8,495 nt of DNA from an uncultured Prevotellaceae bacterium (lineage in GTDB: Bacteria; Bacteroidota; Bacteroidia; Bacteroidales; Bacteroidaceae). The position numbers and the translations under genes were made by a program. The notes beneath the pieces are model-generated. The model made no database searches, was not told the DNA's origin, and was given only the letters and a program-made list of their open reading frames with translations. Below, piece after piece: positions 1-5,340 of the stretch. Numbering within the stretch: position 1 is the stretch's first letter; each line of letters opens with the position of its first letter. The stretch lies in the NCBI GenBank assembly GCA_945827465.1, contig CALZOH010000140.1:1-8495 (forward strand), read 5' to 3'.

Positions 1-3
1 GAA

Positions 4-22
4 GGGCGTATGCGATACGCCC
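4..22. repeat. palindromic core, copy 1
   Basis: GGGCGTATGCGATACGCCC is an 8-bp perfect inverted repeat (GGGCGTAT / ATACGCCC) around a 3-nt GCG loop. It would form a compact hairpin in RNA or single-stranded DNA, or a dyad protein site. The following CCTACACAT is shared with copy 2. Confidence 0.9.
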
Positions 23-132
23 CTACACATGTTCGATCATTTCACGGGTAATATGATATCTGAACGGTCGAATATGAAACAATAACGGCGAACATAACAT
101 TATCGTTTGATGTGCATTTTCCCCGCCATGAA

Positions 133-151
133 GGGCGTATGCGATACGCCC
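133..151. repeat. palindromic core, copy 2
   Basis: This 19-nt dyad is identical to copy 1 and lies exactly 129 bp downstream. It has the same GAA preceding it and CCTACACAT following it. Confidence 0.9.
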
Positions 152-261
152 CTACACATTTTCGTTAATTACACGGGTGACATGATGCCTGAACGGTCGG
201 GAATGAAATGAAGGCGGCGAACATGCCACCCTTGTCGGATATGCACCTTCGCCGCCATGGA

Positions 262-280
262 GGGCGTATGCGATACGCCC
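262..280. repeat. palindromic core, copy 3 (nearest the rhamnosidase gene)
   Basis: This 19-nt dyad is identical to the other two, again 129 bp on, and is followed by CCTACAG and then TTTTT. It lies 54 bp past the stop codon of the minus-strand GH78 gene, so a read-through transcript of that gene would contain this hairpin. Read in that direction it is followed by TCCATGG, not a U-tract. It therefore does not look like a standard intrinsic terminator, although it could protect an mRNA 3' end. Confidence 0.85.
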
Positions 281-333
281 CTACAGTTTTTGACTTAATA
301 CATGAATAACATGATGGTGAAACGGGGATGATT

Positions 334-3300
334 TTACTCGACCTGGAACTGGTAATAGCCCGGGGCGAGTGTGCACTCGTAATGGTCGTCTTGGGTGACG
401 ACGTCGGTGATGCCTTTTTCGCCCTTGTTGACGCGTACTTTCTTCTCTTTCCCGGTGAGCGGGAGGATGAGTCGCGCCGTGGTGTTGGCCGGAACGGTGG
501 CCGAGTAGGTGTATCCGTGCTGCGACGCGTCGGTCAGGGTGGCGACGTCGCGGTGATCGCTCTGCCAATAGCTCCGTATGAGTCCGTAGACGCTTTCGTA
601 GGAGGCTTTCACGTACGTAAGCTTTCCGCCGATACGTGGCTGTAGGATGAACTGCTTGTAACCGGGATGATTTTCATCGCGTTGTATGCCCGCACTGTAG
701 GCCATCATCCAGTCTTGAATGGAACCATAGGAGTAATGATTGAACGAATTCATCTCGACGGGGCCGAATCCGTTCTTCAACGTGTACGAATTCCACCGTT
801 CCCAAATGGTTGTGGCTCCTTGCAGGATGGGATAGAGCCAGGAGGGATAAGATTCTTGCTGAAACAGCTTGTAAGCGATCTCGTCGTAGCCGTTGTCGGA
901 AAGAACTATGTTGAGATAAGGCGTTCCGATGAAGCCTGTGTTCAGACAATAGTTATTATCCTTGATGAGCTGCACGAGATGAGCGGCAGCTTGCTTCCGA
1001 ACGTCTCCATCCAGCAGGTTCATGTAAAGCGGGATGATGTAGCCGGTTTGCGAATCAATGGGTTGATCTTCTTGAGTAATGCCCCCACCACCGAAAGCGG
1101 CGGCGAAAGAGTCGGTACCTCCCGGGCTTCCGGCCGGTTTGATGAGTTTTCCGCCTTCACGCAGGTATCGGTGGGCAAAGGCCTGCTTGATGTTGTTGAA
1201 GAGGTCGGCGTAGTGACGGCTGTCTTCGTCGTGTCCCAGGAGCTGAGCGACCTTCGACATGATTTGTGCGTCGTAAGCACTGTAGCAGGTATTGGTCAGA
1301 TCGGAGATGGTTCCCCTCAGTGCGACCCAGTCACCATAGCCGCCGAGCGGCTGTATGTAGTTGTTGGCGTGACGTTCAACGTAGTCCATGTATCGCTTCA
1401 TCGATTCATAGTTCTGACGCAGGATGGAAACGTTGCCGTACTGCTGATATAGTTGCCAGGGTGTGACTATACCGACTTCGCCCCAGCCGAATGCGGTGCC
1501 GCCACGACCTCCGCCGGCGGGTATATTCCCGATGGAGGGAATGAAGTGACTGTGGTTGCCATCGTCTCCTTGGGCGTCGCGCACGGAGTAAAGCCAGCGC
1601 GTATAGAATGGAGACATTTGTCGGTTGTAAGTTGCCGTCCGCGTGAAGATTTGGGCGTCGCCCGACCATCCTAACCGTTCGTCTCGTTGCGGACAGTCGG
1701 TAGGTACAGACAGGAAATTGCTCTTTTGCCCCCAAATCACGTTGCTGTATAGACGGTTGATGAGGCTGTCGGAAGTCTCATAGGAGCAGGTTTGCTTGGG
1801 ATCGAGGGAGTTCAGAACGAGTACTTGAACGTCCTGCGGGCGGGGCGCCTTGTCCAGACCCGTGATCTCGATGTATCGGAACCCGTGCGAGGTGAAATGA
1901 GGTTCGATGACCTCGCCTTTGGCTTCACCTTTACATATATAATGATCGGTTGAGAGGGCACTGCGATAGTTGTCGGTGTAGATTTGTCCGCGTTTGCGCT
2001 GGTACATCTCTATAGTATAGGGCGCTACGGGGTCGGTGGGGATCACTTCGGGGTATAACATCTCACAATAACGCAAGGTGACCTCTTGTCCTTCCTGACC
2101 TTTGATGCGAATGCGTGGCACTCCCACCATGTTCTGTCCCATGTCGTAGATGAAGTGCTTCGGTTGGGGCTCGGTCATGCGCTGTGCCGTTCTGATTTCG
2201 TCCACGCGGATGGGTTGTCCGATGTAGGCCTGCATCACCACGTTGTCGGCGGGGGCGTCGTAGCGCTTGGCCGGTTTCCACTGACTGTCATCGAAGTCGG
2301 CCCGGCTCCAATCCGGTATCTCTTTGCGTGCGTCGTAGTCTTCTCCGTCCAGCCATCCCTCGCTCACAACCGGTCCGTGGTCGTAACAGCGCCATTCCGG
2401 GCTCGTCGTCACCGTGGTGACGCTGTTGTCGGTGTGGGTAATGACCAGTTTGCCGAGGAACGAGATTTCCGTGCCGTACTGGTTAGACCAAAGTGGGGTG
2501 TGAGCAGCCGTTCCGGTGTACCAACCTGTGCCCAACGTAACGCCGATGGCGTTGTCGCCTTTTTCTACCAGCTTCGTCACATCGAAAGTGTTATAGTTTT
2601 GGCGCATTCTATAGTCCGTCCAACCCGGATTGAAGAAGTCTTCGGCTACGGCCCGGCCGTTGAGCATCACTTCGTAGATGCCTCGTGCCGTGGCATAGAG
2701 TCGTGCGCTCTTGATGGGCTTCTCTATCTTGAACTTCTTGCGCAGCATGGGGGCCGAATGCTCTTCACCCGGTGACCATACGCGCAGGCTGCCGTTGCCT
2801 TGCACGTCGTAGACCTCCTTGCTCTCGTAGAGCAGGGCCTGATGGAAGGGTTCAACGATGTGGAGACCTTCAAAGCGGGCGCGTTGACCCTCGCTCTGGC
2901 GGAAACCGATGCTGTAAAGGCGGCAGTAGATATACGACAGGTCGTCGGGATGGGGCTGAACGGTGAGGCGCGAGGCCGGTTGCGGAGCGTACTTGCCCTG
3001 GTTGATGTCTTTTCCGTCGAGGCTGATGTCGAAACCATAGCTGCGGTAGTAGTTTTCGGCCAGGAACTTGAGGCAGAGATGGTGCTTCTGGTGCTGCACG
3101 GCCTTGGGCAGGAGGTCGGCAATGTTCTGTTGGCGTACCACCGACTCTTTCCCGTCGACCACCTGAAGGAGTTTGAGCTGCGGCTGGTCGGGGTTCTCGG
3201 TCGTGATTTCCACCATCACGTAGTTACGGTCGTCGCGACATCCCATCACCAAGGTCGCCTGGTGGCTGCCTTCGTCGATGGTGAAGTCGAGATGGATTTC

Positions 3301-3783
3301 ACCCATGCCGATATACTTGCTCAAGACCTTCTCGCTCGAGCCGATCCACTCGGCACCGGCCCAACCTTCGGGCGACATCAGGGCCGTTTCAAACCAGGCT
3401 TCCTCTTTGGAGGAGGTCATCTTGTCTCGTTCGTCCCACACATACACTTTCCAGTAGTAGCGGGTGCAGGGTTTCAGGGCCGCACCGGTGTAGGGTATGC
3501 ACACAGACAGGTCCGAATCTACCTTGCCGGTGTCGTACACATACTCTTCCTTCTTCAGAGCCTCGGGCGACGTGGCCACCACGATGCGGTAGGCCTTCTG
3601 ACGGGCGCAGTATTGCTGGTCGTCAATCATCTGCCAACTGAAGTCGGGCGTCTCTTCCATGCCCAATGGGTTTTGTTGATAACATGTACGCAGGTTCACA
3701 ATGGCTTTCTTGGCCCCTGCAGTGATGTGGAGGGCGGCAATCGCAGCCACCAATGCAACTAATAAAAGGATTTTCTTCTTCAT
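334..3783 (-). CDS. secreted GH78 alpha-L-rhamnosidase
   Basis: This enzyme should hydrolyse terminal alpha-L-rhamnosyl residues from plant glycans such as rhamnogalacturonan, in the periplasm or at the cell surface. The protein is 1149 aa from the MKKKILLL start. It has a type I signal peptide (about 1-24, cleavage near TAGA-KK, no lipobox Cys). An Ig-like N-terminal module (about 28-135) carries the Bacteroidetes-type NPLGMEETPDFSW motif. An additional probable beta-sandwich spans about 150-315. The rhamnosidase N-terminal domain (about 355-530) contains GIYEVMLNGR and FNPGWTDY, and a concanavalin-like domain covers about 540-660. The (alpha/alpha)6 barrel follows with D696-CPQRD-E702-RLGWSGD and TTIW-E995-RW, and then H1016 in FNHYSYG. 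By family knowledge of SaRha78A, E702 is the general acid and E995 the general base; D696 and H1016 also match in spacing. A C-terminal beta domain runs from about 1030. An upstream in-frame ATG at 3849 would bury the signal peptide, so 3783 is preferred. No regulator or SusC/D gene adjoins it. Confidence 0.95.
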   Translation of the reverse strand: MKKKILLLVALVAAIAALHITAGAKKAIVNLRTCYQQNPLGMEETPDFSWQMIDDQQYCARQKAYRIVVATSPEALKKEEYVYDTGKVDSDLSVCIPYTGAALKPCTRYYWKVYVWDERDKMTSSKEEAWFETALMSPEGWAGAEWIGSSEKVLSKYIGMGEIHLDFTIDEGSHQATLVMGCRDDRNYVMVEITTENPDQPQLKLLQVVDGKESVVRQQNIADLLPKAVQHQKHHLCLKFLAENYYRSYGFDISLDGKDINQGKYAPQPASRLTVQPHPDDLSYIYCRLYSIGFRQSEGQRARFEGLHIVEPFHQALLYESKEVYDVQGNGSLRVWSPGEEHSAPMLRKKFKIEKPIKSARLYATARGIYEVMLNGRAVAEDFFNPGWTDYRMRQNYNTFDVTKLVEKGDNAIGVTLGTGWYTGTAAHTPLWSNQYGTEISFLGKLVITHTDNSVTTVTTSPEWRCYDHGPVVSEGWLDGEDYDARKEIPDWSRADFDDSQWKPAKRYDAPADNVVMQAYIGQPIRVDEIRTAQRMTEPQPKHFIYDMGQNMVGVPRIRIKGQEGQEVTLRYCEMLYPEVIPTDPVAPYTIEMYQRKRGQIYTDNYRSALSTDHYICKGEAKGEVIEPHFTSHGFRYIEITGLDKAPRPQDVQVLVLNSLDPKQTCSYETSDSLINRLYSNVIWGQKSNFLSVPTDCPQRDERLGWSGDAQIFTRTATYNRQMSPFYTRWLYSVRDAQGDDGNHSHFIPSIGNIPAGGGRGGTAFGWGEVGIVTPWQLYQQYGNVSILRQNYESMKRYMDYVERHANNYIQPLGGYGDWVALRGTISDLTNTCYSAYDAQIMSKVAQLLGHDEDSRHYADLFNNIKQAFAHRYLREGGKLIKPAGSPGGTDSFAAAFGGGGITQEDQPIDSQTGYIIPLYMNLLDGDVRKQAAAHLVQLIKDNNYCLNTGFIGTPYLNIVLSDNGYDEIAYKLFQQESYPSWLYPILQGATTIWERWNSYTLKNGFGPVEMNSFNHYSYGSIQDWMMAYSAGIQRDENHPGYKQFILQPRIGGKLTYVKASYESVYGLIRSYWQSDHRDVATLTDASQHGYTYSATVPANTTARLILPLTGKEKKVRVNKGEKGITDVVTQDDHYECTLAPGYYQFQVE

Positions 3784-3910
3784 ATAGAAATGAGTTATTA
3801 TCGAGAGAGAGTCTTTTCGGAGGTCATTCGGAAGCGTGATGGTCATCAAAACAAGGCCGAAACAGTTCGGCCGAATGCCGCTTCACGAAGTTCCTCAGGT
3901 CAATTCGTTG

Positions 3911-3918
3911 CAAAAATA
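3911..3918 (-). promoter_or_regulatory. putative rhamnosidase promoter, -7 element
   Basis: Read on the minus strand this is TATTTTTG, which matches the Bacteroidetes primary-sigma -7 consensus TAnnTTTG. A TTTG upstream (plus-strand CAAA, 3933-3936) lies only 14 nt away, shorter than the usual spacing of about 19 nt, so the -33 assignment is weak. Transcription would start near 3905, giving a leader of about 120 nt before the ATG at 3783. Confidence 0.5.
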
Positions 3919-4099
3919 CTAAAAATCATTTACAAACTTCTGTCGTGACGGTATAATTGAGGGAGGCTTTAGTGGGTAATTCGCCACAAACACATAACAA
4001 AAACAGCCACTTCGCCCTCGGGAAAGGGCCGACGAAAGTTTTTCGACGCCTTTTTATCACAAAACTCAGTCCCGAACAATCGAAAAACATAAAAAATAG

Positions 4100-4107
4100 T
4101 ACCTTTG
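4100..4107 (+). promoter_or_regulatory. putative fba promoter, -7 element
   Basis: TACCTTTG fits the Bacteroidetes TAnnTTTG -7 consensus and is followed by C, as is common. A-rich sequence precedes it, but no TTTG stands at the -33 distance. The predicted start near 4113 leaves a short A-rich leader of about 30 nt. That leader has no Shine-Dalgarno sequence, which is normal for highly expressed genes in this phylum. Confidence 0.65.
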
Positions 4108-4142
4108 CATAACGAAGAATAACATTAAACAGACAATACATT

Positions 4143-5153
4143 ATGGTAGATTACAAATCATTGGGCCTTGTGAACACCCGTGAAATGTTCAAGAAGGCCA
4201 TCAACGGCGGTTATGCTATCCCGGCATTCAACTTCAACAATATGGAACAGTTGCAAGCCATCATCAAAGCTTCTTCTGAACTGAAGAGCCCGGTTATTTT
4301 GCAGGTGTCTAAGGGTGCACGCAACTATGCAAACCAAACGTTGCTGCGTTACATGGCTCAGGGTGCAGTGGAGTATGCCAAGGAACTGGGCTGCAAGCAT
4401 CCCGAGATCGTGCTGCACCTCGACCACGGAGACTCTTTCGAGGTATGTAAGAGCTGCGTTGACTATGGTTTCAGCTCGGTAATGATCGATGGTAGCTCTC
4501 TTCCGTATGAGGAGAACGTAGCATTAACCCGTAAAGTGGTTGAATATGCTCACCAATACGATGTAACCGTTGAAGGCGAGCTTGGAGTATTGGCCGGCGT
4601 AGAAGATGAGGTTCAAGCAGAGGAGTCGCACTACACCAAACCAGAGGAAGTGATTGACTTTGTAACGAAGACTGGCGTTGATAGCCTCGCAATCTCTATC
4701 GGTACCAGCCACGGAGCATACAAGTTCAAGCCGGAACAGTGCACACGCGACCCCAAAACAGGTCGTTTGGTACCTCCTCCCTTGGCATTCGACGTTCTTG
4801 ACGCCATCATGGAGAAGCTCCCCGGTTTCCCCATCGTATTGCACGGCTCTTCTTCAGTGCCGCAAGAGTATGTTGACATCATCAACGCCAACGGTGGCAA
4901 GTTGCCCGACGCTGTAGGTATCCCCGAAGACCAGTTGCGCAAGGCTGCTCAGAGCGCAGTTTGCAAGATCAACATCGACTCTGACTCTCGTTTGGCCTTC
5001 ACCGCCGCTGTACGCAAGGTATTCAACGATAAACCCGGTGAGTTTGACCCGCGTAAATACTGCGGTCCGGCCCGTGACCTCATGATTGAGCTGTACAAGC
5101 ACAAGATTACAGAGGTGCTCGGTAGCGACAATAAGCTCGCTAACTTGGATTAA
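4143..5153 (+). CDS. fba: class II fructose-1,6-bisphosphate aldolase
   Basis: This cytoplasmic zinc-dependent aldolase reversibly cleaves fructose 1,6-bisphosphate to dihydroxyacetone phosphate and glyceraldehyde 3-phosphate in glycolysis and gluconeogenesis. The 336-aa protein is a complete class II TIM barrel. Visible motifs in order are PAFNFNN (28-33), VSKGARNYANQ (55-65) and LHLDHGDS (91-98), with D94 as the likely catalytic acid and H95 a zinc ligand. VEGELGVLAG (143-152) follows, then GTSHGAYKF (187-195) with zinc ligand H190, and VLHGSSSVP (232-240) with zinc ligand H234 and phosphate-binding Gly/Ser. KINIDSDSRLAFT (275-287) closes the barrel. The roles are assigned by homology to characterised class II aldolases. 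The gene has its own promoter and terminator, so it is probably monocistronic. Nothing is missing or odd; the start is the first ATG after a short leader. Confidence 0.97.
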   Translation: MVDYKSLGLVNTREMFKKAINGGYAIPAFNFNNMEQLQAIIKASSELKSPVILQVSKGARNYANQTLLRYMAQGAVEYAKELGCKHPEIVLHLDHGDSFEVCKSCVDYGFSSVMIDGSSLPYEENVALTRKVVEYAHQYDVTVEGELGVLAGVEDEVQAEESHYTKPEEVIDFVTKTGVDSLAISIGTSHGAYKFKPEQCTRDPKTGRLVPPPLAFDVLDAIMEKLPGFPIVLHGSSSVPQEYVDIINANGGKLPDAVGIPEDQLRKAAQSAVCKINIDSDSRLAFTAAVRKVFNDKPGEFDPRKYCGPARDLMIELYKHKITEVLGSDNKLANLD

Positions 5154-5180
5154 ACGATTTTGTTGTTTAAATATTAATTG

Positions 5181-5220
5181 AAGGGCGGTGGCCGTGAGGC
5201 TTCCGCCCTTTTGTGTCTCT
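5181..5220 (+). terminator. Rho-independent terminator of fba
   Basis: AAGGGCGG (5181-5188) pairs perfectly with CCGCCCTT (5203-5210). After a T/T mismatch, an inner stem GGCC (5190-5193) pairs with GGCT (5198-5201, one G-U pair) around a GTGA tetraloop. A T-rich run follows (TTTTGTGTCTCTTGT). It starts 28 bp after the fba stop codon and separates fba from the glycosidase gene downstream. Confidence 0.88.
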
Positions 5221-5222
5221 TG

Positions 5223-5283
5223 TCGTTACCGTTCGTCTGAGCCGAAGGTGAAGGGTGGGAGAGGATGAAATAAACGGTAACGA
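5223..5283. promoter_or_regulatory. 11-bp inverted repeat, possible operator
   Basis: TCGTTACCGTT (5223-5233) is the exact reverse complement of AACGGTAACGA (5273-5283), with 39 nt between the arms. A third, imperfect version of the right arm, AACGGATAAC (5294-5303), follows 21 bp later in direct orientation. The cluster lies immediately upstream of the -7 element of the GH127-type gene, where a transcription factor could act. The binding role is inference; a long-loop hairpin or chance are alternatives. Confidence 0.4.
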
Positions 5284-5309
5284 GGGTGGAAAGAACGGAT
5301 AACTTGCCT

Positions 5310-5317
5310 TAAATTTG
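5310..5317 (+). promoter_or_regulatory. putative promoter of the GH127-type gene, -7 element
   Basis: TAAATTTG fits TAnnTTTG. No TTTG is present about 19 nt upstream, so the promoter may be weak or activator-dependent. The predicted start near 5323 gives a leader of only about 18 nt before the ATG at 5341. It also makes the in-frame TTG at 5329 an unlikely start. Confidence 0.55.
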
Positions 5318-5340
5318 TAGCGTTTATATTGACGCTTCTT

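Larger units (their letters stand above)
1..327. repeat. 129-bp tandem repeat array with palindromic cores
   Basis: Three copies of one unit follow each other head to tail. The cores start at 4, 133 and 262, exactly 129 bp apart. Copies 1 (2-130) and 2 (131-259) align without gaps at about 78% identity counted by hand. The first 25 or so bases (palindrome plus CCTACA) are essentially invariant, and the flanks are only about 74% identical. Copy 3 is partial and more diverged after its core. Recognisable matches (ACATGATG, then GAAACGG for GAACGG) persist to about 327, seven bases short of the stop codon of the minus-strand rhamnosidase gene. The window begins one base before copy 1, so more copies may lie to the left. 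No coding potential is evident. It could be a REP/MITE-like family or a locally amplified intergenic element; I cannot name the family. Confidence 0.88.
3784..4142. other. divergent intergenic region between rhamnosidase and fba
   Basis: These 359 bp without a credible gene separate two divergently transcribed genes. They contain a TAnnTTTG-type site on each strand (minus 3911-3918, plus 4100-4107), which leaves about 180 bp between the promoters. A short hairpin, GCCCT (4014-4018) with AGGGC (4025-4029), sits between them, followed by T-rich sequence on the plus strand. No upstream plus-strand gene exists for it to terminate. The rhamnosidase leader would be roughly 120 nt and the fba leader about 30 nt. 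I see no RNA gene or riboswitch that I can support. Confidence 0.7.

Noticed and set aside
262..295. Intrinsic terminator formed by the palindromic core
   Set aside because: In the direction of the rhamnosidase transcript the hairpin is not followed by a U-tract. The T-run at 287-291 is on the other strand, with no gene feeding it in the window.
1..300. CRISPR array
   Set aside because: The period is 129 bp, there are only three repeats, the 'spacers' are homologous to one another, and no cas gene is nearby. It is a tandem repeat.
2800..3762. 320-aa open frame on the plus strand, antisense to the rhamnosidase
   Set aside because: It lies entirely within a well-supported GH78 gene, shows no recognisable motif, and has the composition expected of a shadow frame. 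The same holds for 667-1452 and 2086-2775.
3784..3849. Upstream in-frame ATG (3849) as the start of the rhamnosidase
   Set aside because: It would put 22 polar residues before the signal peptide. MKKKILLL at 3783 is a standard secretion start.
3926..4141. 71-aa minus-strand frame in the divergent intergenic region
   Set aside because: It overlaps the fba promoter, has no recognisable family or start context, and is rich in residues typical of AT-rich non-coding sequence.
5181..5210. fba terminator as another copy of the left-end repeat (shared GAAGGGCG)
   Set aside because: Only the first eight bases match. The loop, the rest of the stem and the flanks differ, and it functions well as an ordinary terminator.
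5329..5340. In-frame TTG start four codons upstream of the GH127-type gene
   Set aside because: The ATG at 5341 directly heads the signal peptide. The TTG lies only a few bases past the predicted transcription start.
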